Assembly (NCBI GenBank): GCA_002701705.1
Contig: NZWU01000036.1
Span: 1 to 12,113 of the forward strand
DNA from: Gammaproteobacteria bacterium
GTDB taxonomy: Bacteria > Pseudomonadota > Gammaproteobacteria > GCA-002705445 > GCA-002716945
Direction: 5' to 3'
Length of the DNA: 12,113 nt
The notes beneath the pieces were generated by a model that did no database searches, was not told where the DNA came from, and was given only the letters and a program-made list of their open reading frames with translations. Within the stretch, counting starts at the first letter, position 1; every line of letters begins with the position of its first letter. Below, one piece after another: positions 1 through 7,677 of the stretch. Position numbers and translations under genes: made by a program.

Positions 1-137
1 TCTTGTATATACTGAGAAGGGATTAAATCACCAGTTTTTCTATTTTTTCTTTGGCCGGTTTCCATAGGATGTTTTATAAGTGCCTTAACAGTGACAGATC
101 CATTATTTTCTCTTGCTCTAATTTTTATTGTACTCAT
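1..137 (-). CDS. soxZ: SoxZ, thiosulfate-oxidation carrier partner (partial, C-terminus outside window)
   Basis: SoxZ forms the periplasmic SoxYZ heterodimer; SoxY carries the sulfur intermediate and SoxZ supplies the docking surface for the other Sox enzymes. The 45 visible codons start MSTIKIRARE and continue through VKALIKHPMETG and the KNRKTGDLIP stretch, a run typical of the SoxZ N-terminus (known family pattern). No signal peptide is visible, as expected for a protein co-exported with Tat-dependent SoxY. The ATG lies 14 bases after the soxY stop, with an AAAGG ribosome site about 8 bases upstream, so it is the third gene of a soxX-soxY-soxZ operon. The remaining half or so of the protein runs off the left edge. 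Confidence 0.95.
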   Translation of the reverse strand, partial: MSTIKIRARENNGSVTVKALIKHPMETGQRKNRKTGDLIPSQYIQ

Positions 138-151
138 TTTTTATACCTTTA

Positions 152-616
152 TTATCCGCCACAACCACCAATTGTTACTTTAACCTCTTTTGATGCACTG
201 TAAACTTTGCCATCACTTTTTATAGTAGCAACTATTTTTGAGGTTTTTCCCATTTTAATTCTTGTTCCAATTTTTGGTTCCGAGAGAGAGGTTAACATAT
301 ATCCACTCGACAGGGGCTGAGGATTATGTTCAACAAAGATCATAATTGATTCAACATTTTTTAATTTAGTTTTAACATTAATTGGAACTATTGCGCCATT
401 TTCAGCTATATCTGGGGCTTTCAATTCTACTTTAGTAGATTCAACTAAATTTGATTCACCATATATACTTTTAATTGCGTCAGACAAATCTTTTTTATCA
501 AAAGCTACCTTAGGCCATGCAGCATAAACACGTCTTGGTGTAATCAAAATACCCGCAGTTGTCCCTAAAACTGCCGTTGTAAGAAGTGTTTTATACAGAA
601 AATTTCTTCTATTCAT
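152..616 (-). CDS. soxY: SoxY, covalent sulfur-carrier protein of the Sox pathway
   Basis: SoxY holds thiosulfate-derived sulfur on a cysteine of its flexible C-terminal arm while SoxAX, SoxB and SoxCD act on it in the periplasm. The 154-residue product ends in VTIGGCGG, the complete carrier motif with C152 as the expected attachment site. The N-terminus MNRRNFLYK has a twin-arginine motif (R3, R4, then F6-L7), a hydrophobic stretch at about 10-26, and a likely cleavage after VYA/VYAA (residues 32-33), so Tat export of the folded SoxYZ pair is expected. Length is normal for the family. The ribosome site overlaps the soxX stop, which suggests translational coupling. Identification is secure. 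Confidence 0.97.
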   Translation of the reverse strand: MNRRNFLYKTLLTTAVLGTTAGILITPRRVYAAWPKVAFDKKDLSDAIKSIYGESNLVESTKVELKAPDIAENGAIVPINVKTKLKNVESIMIFVEHNPQPLSSGYMLTSLSEPKIGTRIKMGKTSKIVATIKSDGKVYSASKEVKVTIGGCGG

Positions 617-622
617 AATAAT

Positions 623-628
623 ACCTCA
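623..628 (-). promoter_or_regulatory. Ribosome binding site of soxY overlapping the soxX stop codon
   Basis: Read on the minus strand, the soxX TGA stop runs directly into GAGG (TGAGGT), and the soxY ATG follows 7 bases after GAGG. This is the clearest Shine-Dalgarno in the sox operon and fixes the soxY start. Sharing bases with the upstream stop is a common arrangement for coupled translation, which would help keep SoxX and SoxY in proportion. Confidence 0.75.
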
Positions 629-982
629 TAGAGTATAAAGATATTCTACTATCAAATTAATTTCATCTTTCGTTAAAATCCCATGTTTTCCAAATGGCGG
701 CATAAAAGAATGAGGATCGTTTTTAGTAGCATCCCATATTTTATCAAAAATATCTTTCTTGTCAGGAAATCTTGCTTTCATGGCTATTAATGGAGGCCCA
801 GCAGTTCCAGCTAGTTCACCATCTTCAATTTGATGGCATGCAAGACAATTCCCTTTTTTTCTTTCAAAAGTAAGTGTTTTACCTTCTTTGATTGCATCAG
901 CCATTACCTGGGAACTTATTCCTAAAAAAACCAGCAATGTAAGATAAATAAACATTTTCATACTTTTGTTTAATAGATACAT
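626..982 (-). CDS. soxX: SoxX, monohaem c-type cytochrome of the SoxAX complex
   Basis: SoxX is the small haem-c subunit of SoxAX, which oxidatively joins thiosulfate to the SoxY cysteine in the periplasm. One haem-binding site, GNCLACH (C46, C49, H50), is followed by the SoxX-like stretch DGELAGTAGPPL and by MPPFG, whose M94 is the likely axial ligand; the end ILTKDEI...VEYLYTL also fits SoxX. A Sec signal peptide covers about residues 8-28 (cleavage after VMA). The start is uncertain. The first ATG gives 118 residues but sits inside a perfect TATAAT on the same strand. A second in-frame ATG at base 961 (M8, MKMFIYL) gives a cleaner signal peptide. Neither start has a good ribosome site. The stop overlaps the soxY ribosome site. 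Confidence 0.95.
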   Translation of the reverse strand: MYLLNKSMKMFIYLTLLVFLGISSQVMADAIKEGKTLTFERKKGNCLACHQIEDGELAGTAGPPLIAMKARFPDKKDIFDKIWDATKNDPHSFMPPFGKHGILTKDEINLIVEYLYTL

Positions 983-986
983 TATA
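981..986 (-). promoter_or_regulatory. Possible -10 element for the soxXYZ operon
   Basis: A perfect TATAAT on the minus strand overlaps the first possible ATG of soxX. If used, transcription would begin near base 974, so only the second ATG (base 961) could be translated, with a leader of about 12 bases. The matching -35 region is only a run of T (bases 1004-1009), a poor consensus match. In AT-rich DNA a TATAAT can arise by chance, so this is tentative. Confidence 0.33.
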
Positions 987-1002
987 GTACTGATGAAGAC
1001 AT

Positions 1003-1031
1003 AAAAAAACTACTTTAATTGCAAGTTTTTT
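1003..1031 (-). terminator. Possible weak terminator at the end of the M48 protease gene
   Basis: An 8-bp perfect inverted repeat (AAAAAACT / AGTTTTTT) surrounds a 12-base loop that contains the protease stop codon. Read on the minus strand, it ends in a run of seven T. The stem is almost all A-T, so the hairpin is weak and the T-run is partly inside the stem. It could reduce read-through from the protease gene into soxX, leaving the sox genes to their own promoter. Confidence 0.3.
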
Positions 1032-2451
1032 CACCAAAAATAGGTTCAAGTGGCCTTCGGTATTTACAAATTATCTGTTTCTTCTTTTTTTGGAGAACAG
1101 CAACTTCATTACTATTAAGTCTTTTTGATTGAATTCCATCATTAAGAACTTGCACGGCTAAATTCAAGTTATCTAATAAAAGATGATATTCTGAAAGGTA
1201 AATTTTTGAATTAAAAATATCTTCTTTAAGAACAAACATTCTTGACATTAATCTTAAATAATTAGGGTTATATTTATGAGAATTTTCAATAGTTATAAGT
1301 ATTTTAGATGCATAATCAAGATTCAAATTATTCTTAATTAAAGTTTCAGCCAAATAGAATGATATTGATGAATTAAATGGATAAATATCCTTTAAGTCTT
1401 TTAAAATCTTTATAGCTTCATTAGAATTATTAGTATTATTTAATAATTCAGCATAAAGAACAGCTAAATATATATTCTCTCTATTTTTCTCATAGAATGG
1501 TTTTATCAAATCTTTTGCAGTTTTGTAATCAGATTTTTTTTTATATAAGAGTGACAATTTATGGAAATTATACAAACCATCTTTTTTAGTAGTATTAATA
1601 ACTGAATTTATATTTTTTATTGCAGAAACCTCTAAAATATTTTTAACAAACATATAATCATGATTTAACTTATCTCTTAAATTATGCTTCTTAATAGCTC
1701 TTGATTTTATTCTAGCAATTCTATTTTCATAAAGGGGATGAGTATAAAAGTAAGCAAATTGTGGATTGAGTTGAGATGTAGATGATTGCATTACTTCAAA
1801 AAAAGCAGCCATTTCCATTACATCAAAATTTGCTTTGTTAAAAAGATTAACTGCAAATTCATCTGAATCAATTTCATTATCTCGAATTAAATTGACACTC
1901 ATTTGCACCGAGATACCTATACCAGATTGCATTATTGCCATAGCAGCTTGAGGGTTTCCAGAAAAAATACCTATTACCATACCCAAATATGCCGGCAACG
2001 ATGTTCTTGCAGTATTAGCAACCATTTCTGCAGCATGTCTGAGTCGTACATGCGCAATTTCATGAGCAACAACCCCTGCAAGCTGATGTTCGTTTTGTGT
2101 TAATCTAATGAGCCCTGAGTTTATACCGATGTATCCACCTGGAAGGGCAAACGCATTAACGGAATTAGATTTTGTTATAAAAAAAGTATAATTTCTTTTT
2201 GTATCAAGCGTATTCCTTGTCAATAGATTACCTAAGTACTTTATATAAGATTGAACAAGAGGATCATTAATTATCAAGTTGTGTTTTTGTAAATTTGTAT
2301 ATGATGAAAAGCCATAGATGCTTTCTTCCTCTAGAGACAACACATCAGCATAAGGGTCACCTAGGTGAGGAGCTGTGTTTTCTTGCCCTTGCAAAGATTT
2401 AGATGAAAAAAACACAACCAACATTAGTAGTAAGATTGTTAAAGCCTTCAT
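1015..2451 (-). CDS. bepA: BepA-like periplasmic M48 zinc metalloprotease with C-terminal TPR-like region
   Basis: This is a periplasmic protease of the BepA/YfgC group, which in E. coli assists or degrades outer-membrane proteins stalled during assembly. The 478-residue product has a signal peptide (about 1-22), the zinc site HEIAH (H130, E131, H134), the third zinc ligand in NEIDSD (E193), and THPLYENRIARI (H238). Spacing matches, as recalled, BepA's H136/E137/H140, E201 and the regulatory H246. A helical, Lys/Asn-rich C-terminal half (about 290-460) looks like degenerate TPR repeats, also as in BepA. No Shine-Dalgarno precedes the ATG. It lies 32 bases upstream of soxX on the same strand and divergent from tusA, so a role in maturing envelope proteins is likely; a sulfur-specific role is speculative. 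Confidence 0.92.
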   Translation of the reverse strand: MKALTILLLMLVVFFSSKSLQGQENTAPHLGDPYADVLSLEEESIYGFSSYTNLQKHNLIINDPLVQSYIKYLGNLLTRNTLDTKRNYTFFITKSNSVNAFALPGGYIGINSGLIRLTQNEHQLAGVVAHEIAHVRLRHAAEMVANTARTSLPAYLGMVIGIFSGNPQAAMAIMQSGIGISVQMSVNLIRDNEIDSDEFAVNLFNKANFDVMEMAAFFEVMQSSTSQLNPQFAYFYTHPLYENRIARIKSRAIKKHNLRDKLNHDYMFVKNILEVSAIKNINSVINTTKKDGLYNFHKLSLLYKKKSDYKTAKDLIKPFYEKNRENIYLAVLYAELLNNTNNSNEAIKILKDLKDIYPFNSSISFYLAETLIKNNLNLDYASKILITIENSHKYNPNYLRLMSRMFVLKEDIFNSKIYLSEYHLLLDNLNLAVQVLNDGIQSKRLNSNEVAVLQKKKKQIICKYRRPLEPIFGEKTCN

Positions 2452-2460
2452 AAAATATAT

Positions 2461-2489
2461 ATCATAGATAACTATATTAAAACTTCTAA
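2461..2489 (-). promoter_or_regulatory. Possible promoter of the M48 protease gene
   Basis: On the minus strand, TTAGAA (2484-2489, 4 of 6 to TTGACA) and TATGAT (2461-2466, 5 of 6 to TATAAT) are separated by exactly 17 bases. The -10 element ends 9 bases before the protease ATG, so the mRNA would start about 3 bases before the start codon. That agrees with the absence of a Shine-Dalgarno there. The 94-base gap 2452-2545 must also hold the divergent tusA promoter, which I could not place. Confidence 0.35.
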
Positions 2490-2545
2490 ATGTATTAATA
2501 TAGGTACTTAAACCTGTTAAATATTATAACTTATTTGGAGTAGAA

Positions 2546-2776
2546 ATGAGTGAATATGATAAAGAACTTGACACAAGCGGCCTAAATTGTCCTTTGCCAA
2601 TAATTAAAGCAAAAAAAGAAATTAATTTAATGGAAACTGGACAAATATTGCATGTCATATCTACTGATCCTGGAGCAGTGCAAGATTTTGTATCATTTGC
2701 AAAACAAACAGGCAATCAACTTTTAGACAGTAGTGAAAAGGACAACAAGTTTTATTTTCTATTGAAAAAAGTTTAA
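2546..2776 (+). CDS. tusA: TusA/SirA-family sulfur-carrier protein
   Basis: TusA-family proteins pass sulfane sulfur as a persulfide on one cysteine, either for tRNA thiolation and molybdenum-cofactor synthesis or, in sulfur oxidisers, towards cytoplasmic sulfur oxidation. The 76-residue product has the family signature near the N-terminus, SGLNCPLPIIKAK, with C15 as the expected carrier in a CPxP motif. The rest fits the small alpha/beta fold (VISTDPGAVQDF, then FYFLLKK at the end). The ATG has a GGAG ribosome site 5 bases upstream. It is divergent from the protease-sox block, which favours a part in sulfur metabolism, but the sequence alone cannot separate an oxidative role from tRNA modification. 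Confidence 0.92.
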   Translation: MSEYDKELDTSGLNCPLPIIKAKKEINLMETGQILHVISTDPGAVQDFVSFAKQTGNQLLDSSEKDNKFYFLLKKV

Positions 2777-2783
2777 AATTTCT

Positions 2784-3416
2784 GTGAAATTTAAAATAGA
2801 CAAACTATTGGCTATAGTTGGAATAATAGCCATACTAATAACTTTTCAAACAATATATTTAATGATTCAGATAGCTAATCCAATTCAGGTCAAATTGGCA
2901 CCTAACTATGATGCGATTATTATTTTATCTGGAAATCCTGCAAGAGCAGAGTTTGGTAGTAAGTTGTTTATAGATGGAAAATCTAAAAAAGTTTTATTAA
3001 GTAAAGAAAAAAAGCTTGTTAGAAATTATTTAGAATCAGATACAAAACAGATGACATATGAAATTTATTTTCAGATCTTAATTAAAAATAAAGTCCCAAA
3101 AGACTTAATTAATCTTTTTGGAAATGACAATAGAAGTACTTTTGATGAGGCACTCTCTTTGTCTGCTACACCCTATGATAATTTAAATAATTTGCTAGTT
3201 GTTACTGATAAATATCATGTTTATAGGGCCAATTTAATTTTTAAAAAACTATTGCCTGAAAAAAGTATTGATTTTATTTTTCCGGTAGCTGCTGCTAATA
3301 ATAATAAATGGTGGAAAAATAAATACTCAATTCAGTCAATTTCATCAGAAACTTTTAAAACCATGTTTTTTTATACTTTTGGTAATTTTGATAATTATTT
3401 GCTGTTTATCGACTAG
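2784..3416 (+). CDS. Membrane-anchored protein with divergent DUF218/YdcF-like domain
   Basis: The 210-residue product has one N-terminal transmembrane helix (about 9-30) followed by an alpha/beta domain. Three stretches match the DUF218 (YdcF/SanA/ElyC) pattern: DAIIILSGNPAR (first strand and loop), STFDEA (in the place of the usual N-T-x-E-N-A) and VVTDKYHVYRA (in the place of the usual S-x-x-H-x-x-R-A). SanA and ElyC are linked to envelope integrity in E. coli; the enzymatic activity is not settled. The start is GTG, 7 bases after tusA, with no clear Shine-Dalgarno, and it may be read with tusA. The domain is shorter and more divergent than usual, with Lys/Asn enrichment from base composition, so the assignment is moderate. 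Confidence 0.6.
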   Translation: MKFKIDKLLAIVGIIAILITFQTIYLMIQIANPIQVKLAPNYDAIIILSGNPARAEFGSKLFIDGKSKKVLLSKEKKLVRNYLESDTKQMTYEIYFQILIKNKVPKDLINLFGNDNRSTFDEALSLSATPYDNLNNLLVVTDKYHVYRANLIFKKLLPEKSIDFIFPVAAANNNKWWKNKYSIQSISSETFKTMFFYTFGNFDNYLLFID

Positions 3417-3503
3417 TAATATTTTGCTTGAAAATGATTAGATAACAAGTGCTCAATAGATGAAAAAGATGTATTATGTATCTGAAATAATTGGAGTTAT
3501 GCT

Positions 3504-5231
3504 GTGAAATTAAGTGGTTCTGAGATTATAATTGAGTGCCTAAAAAAAGAGGGCGTAGAATATATTTTTGGGTATCCTGGTGGTGCAGTCTTACACATAT
3601 ATGATGCTTTATTTGCGAATAAGAAAATAAAACATATACTTGTAAGACATGAACAAGGGGCTACACATGCTGCTGATGGTTATGCTAGAGCATGCGGGAA
3701 ACCAGGCATCGTACTTGTAACATCTGGCCCAGGAATCACTAATTGTGTAACCGGACTTGCTACAGCTCATATGGACTCCATACCAATGATTGTTATTTCT
3801 GGTCAAGTTTCAAGGGCATACGTAGGAAGTGATGCTTTTCAGGAAGCTGATGCAACTGGAATTACAAGACCTGTTACAAAACATAATTTTTTAGTAGACA
3901 CCAGAGAGTCCATTCCTGAAGTATTTAAAAAGGCTTTCATGATTGCAACGACTGGAAGACCAGGACCTGTTCTTATTGATGTTCCAAAAGATTTAACAGA
4001 TCCAAAAATAAAGATACCCTTTGAATATCCAAAAAAAATCAAGCTTAGATCTTATAAGCCAATAAAATCTGACAACAAAAATAAAATAACTGAGGCTGCA
4101 AAATTAATCTGTGATGCAAGCAAACCAATGATTTATACTGGTGGAGGTGTAATTTTGGGCAAAGCACATAACCAGCTTAAAACACTAGTAAAGAAGCTTA
4201 AGTTTCCAATAACAAATACATTGATGGGCCTTGGGGGATACCCAGGTTCTGATGAAAACTTTCTAGGCATGCTGGGGATGCATGGAACCTATGAAGCAAA
4301 TATGGCAATGCATGAATGTGATGTTTTGCTTGCTATAGGCGCAAGATTTGATGATAGAGTAACAGGTGATACTACTAAATTTTGCCCATCTGCAAAAATT
4401 ATACACATTGATGTTGATCCATCATCAATATCTAAAATTATTGAAGTTGATTTATCACTTGTTGGACAGACATCTAAAGTTTTAAATGATTTGAATAAAG
4501 CTATTGATTTAAAAAAGAAAAATATAAAAGTTAACAAAATAAAAAAATGGTGGAACCAAATTAATAAGTGGAGACAGAAAAAGTGTTTAAATTATAAAAA
4601 ATCAAATAAAATAATAAAACCTCAATTGGTAATTGAAAAATTATATGAATTAACAAAGGGTGATGCGTATATCACGTCAGATGTGGGACAACATCAAATG
4701 TGGGCAGCTCAATACTATAAATTTGATAAACCAAATAGGTGGATTAATTCTGGTGGACTAGGAACAATGGGGTTTGGACTACCTGCTGCAATGGGAGTCC
4801 AATTTGCTCATCCCAAATCAAGTGTAATTTGTATAACTGGTGAGGCAAGTATTTTGATGTGTATTCAAGAATTATCTACCTGTCTTCAATACAGATTGCC
4901 ATTAAAAATAGTGAATTTAAATAATAGGTATATGGGCATGGTTCGGCAATGGCAAGAATTCTTTTATGAAGGAAGATATGCAATGTCTTATATGGATGCT
5001 TTGCCTGATTTTGCTAAACTAGCAAGTAGTTTTGGGCATGAAGGAATAACAATTGAGAAGCCAGATGACTTAGAACCAATGATGAAATCAGCTTTGAGCA
5101 AAAAAGATAAATTAGTTTTTATTGATGTTATCACTGATCAAGCTGAGAATGTTTACCCTATGATTCAAAGTGGGAAAGGACATCATGAGATGCATCTTTC
5201 TCCTACAGGCAGTGATACGGAGTTAGCTTAA
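3504..5231 (+). CDS. ilvB: Acetolactate synthase large (catalytic) subunit
   Basis: This thiamine-diphosphate enzyme condenses two pyruvates to acetolactate, or pyruvate with 2-ketobutyrate to acetohydroxybutyrate: the first common step of valine, leucine and isoleucine synthesis. The 575-residue product has the usual three domains: N-terminal (about 4-170, FGYPGGAVL, and RHEQGA with catalytic E50), central FAD-binding (about 195-330), and C-terminal diphosphate-binding (about 385-535). The cofactor motif reads GEAS at 446-449 rather than the textbook GDGS, with N473-N474 in LNNRYMGMVRQW as expected; glutamate can still bind metal. The start is GTG with GGAG 7 bases upstream; KLSGSEIII is the normal N-terminus. 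It opens the ilvB-ilvH-ilvC-pssA operon. The isozyme letter (ilvB, ilvI) is a naming choice. Confidence 0.97.
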   Translation: MKLSGSEIIIECLKKEGVEYIFGYPGGAVLHIYDALFANKKIKHILVRHEQGATHAADGYARACGKPGIVLVTSGPGITNCVTGLATAHMDSIPMIVISGQVSRAYVGSDAFQEADATGITRPVTKHNFLVDTRESIPEVFKKAFMIATTGRPGPVLIDVPKDLTDPKIKIPFEYPKKIKLRSYKPIKSDNKNKITEAAKLICDASKPMIYTGGGVILGKAHNQLKTLVKKLKFPITNTLMGLGGYPGSDENFLGMLGMHGTYEANMAMHECDVLLAIGARFDDRVTGDTTKFCPSAKIIHIDVDPSSISKIIEVDLSLVGQTSKVLNDLNKAIDLKKKNIKVNKIKKWWNQINKWRQKKCLNYKKSNKIIKPQLVIEKLYELTKGDAYITSDVGQHQMWAAQYYKFDKPNRWINSGGLGTMGFGLPAAMGVQFAHPKSSVICITGEASILMCIQELSTCLQYRLPLKIVNLNNRYMGMVRQWQEFFYEGRYAMSYMDALPDFAKLASSFGHEGITIEKPDDLEPMMKSALSKKDKLVFIDVITDQAENVYPMIQSGKGHHEMHLSPTGSDTELA

Positions 5232-5233
5232 TT

Positions 5234-6760
<1,527 letters not shown>

Positions 6761-6761
<1 letters not shown>

Positions 6762-7531
6762 TGACAGATAAAAAAAGGTTGCCAGGGGTATATTTATTAC
6801 CCAACTTAATCACTACTGGTTCATTATTCAGTGGGTTTTACTCAATTATTTCATCTATCAATGGAGATATAATGACTGCAATTTTTGCAATTATAGTAGC
6901 AATGATCCTAGACGGATTAGATGGACGTATTGCAAGGCTTACTAAAACTCAAACCTCATTTGGAGCATATTATGATAGCCTTTCTGACATGATTTGTTTT
7001 GGTGTAGCTCCTGCTCTATTAATGTATATATGGAGTCTATCAAATTTTAATATGTTTGGTTGGCATTGGTCAAAAATAGCATGGATTTCATGTTTTATTT
7101 ATGTAGCAGCGGCAGCATTGAGGTTAGCTAGATTCAATTCTAAAATTCAAGTCCAAGATAAAAAGTTTTTTATTGGATTAGCAAGTCCAGCAGCGGCAGC
7201 AGTGATAGTTTGTTATGCATGGCTAATAGAAAGTTCTACTATAGAAGTTTCAAGTGTTAGTGGCCTTAGCTTATCAGTACTTGTAATATTGTCTGTATTA
7301 ATGATTAGTAATGTTACTTATTATAGTTTTAAAGACATTGATATAAGACATAAAGTACCGCATATTACCTTATTTTTAATTGTTCTTGGCTTATCATTTG
7401 TATCTTTTGATCCACCCAAGGTATTACTTTCATTTTTTGTCTTATATGCGTTATCTGGGCCCATACTTTTAATTTTGAGAATTTTGAAAAAGAAGACTCT
7501 TAGGTCAGAGAAAAAACCAACTAACCCTTAA
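6761..7531 (+). CDS. pssA: CDP-diacylglycerol-serine O-phosphatidyltransferase (phosphatidylserine synthase)
   Basis: PssA makes phosphatidylserine, the precursor of phosphatidylethanolamine, from CDP-diacylglycerol and serine in the inner membrane. The full CDP-alcohol phosphotransferase signature is present: D51-G52-L53-D54-G55, A58-R59, G68, D72, D76. The 256-residue product has several hydrophobic helices (about 20-50, 80-125, 140-155, 165-183, 195-240) and a basic tail (KKKTLRSEKK), typical of the multi-spanning type II enzyme rather than the E. coli PssA, which belongs to another family. TAATG joins it to ilvC, with GAGG 10 bases upstream. Lipid synthesis inside a branched-chain amino-acid operon is, from memory, a recurring order in beta- and gammaproteobacteria, so it is not itself odd. 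Confidence 0.95.
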
Positions 7532-7533
7532 TA

Positions 7534-7563
7534 TTGCTTGCAAAAAAGATTTTTTAATATAAA
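7534..7563 (+). promoter_or_regulatory. Possible promoter upstream of the leuA leader region
   Basis: TTGCTT (7534-7539, 3 of 6 to the -35 consensus) and TATAAA (7558-7563, 5 of 6 to the -10 consensus) are 18 bases apart, just after the pssA stop. Transcription would start near 7570, giving a leader of about 108 bases before leuA. The match is modest, and such boxes are frequent by chance in DNA this rich in A and T. Confidence 0.27.
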
Positions 7564-7572
7564 GTCTGTATT

Positions 7573-7641
7573 ATGTTAATTAGTATATTTATAAAGCAAA
7601 AATATCTATTACAAACTCACCTGCTGAAGTTGTCTAAATAA
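7573..7641 (+). CDS. Candidate leucine-rich leader peptide upstream of leuA
   Basis: A 22-codon ATG frame ends in TAA 36 bases before leuA. Six of its 22 residues are leucine (positions 2, 12, 13, 17, 18, 20), concentrated in the second half, and include an adjacent CTG-CTG pair, a codon that looks uncommon in the neighbouring AT-rich genes. This resembles attenuation leader peptides that sense charged leucyl-tRNA, such as leuL before enterobacterial leuABCD. Against it, the ribosome site is weak (AAAG, about 8 bases upstream), no GC-rich terminator follows, and leucine is common in AT-rich frames. The role is inferred. Confidence 0.3.
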   Translation: MLISIFIKQKYLLQTHLLKLSK

Positions 7642-7643
7642 CT

Positions 7644-7668
7644 TTAGTAAAATTTATCAATTTACCAA
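7644..7668 (+). promoter_or_regulatory. AT-rich hairpin just before the leuA start
   Basis: TTAGTAAAATT and AATTTACCAA can pair around a TATC loop, with one A-C mismatch and one bulged A, leaving about 9 base pairs. The hairpin begins 3 bases after the leader-frame stop and ends 9 bases before the leuA ATG, where a ribosome site would normally lie. No T-run follows, so it is not an intrinsic terminator; it could act on translation initiation. A smaller AAGTT/AACTT pairing (7627-7631 with 7640-7644) shares its first base. TAAAAT at 7648-7653 could instead be a -10 element. Confidence 0.25.
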
Positions 7669-7677
7669 TTAACACTC

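Noticed and set aside
2502..2515. AGGT-ACTTAA-ACCT in the tusA/protease gap as an operator palindrome
   Set aside because: Only four base pairs match on each side, which is expected by chance in a 94-base gap.
3417..3503. A promoter or attenuator before ilvB
   Set aside because: TATTAT at 3472-3477 has no acceptable -35 at a normal distance, no frame rich in branched-chain codons was found, and no stable hairpin is visible. ilvB could also be read from upstream.
7541..7556. AAAAAAGATTTTTT after pssA as a terminator
   Set aside because: The A and T runs are complementary, but only two bases separate them, too few for a loop, and there is no GC pairing.
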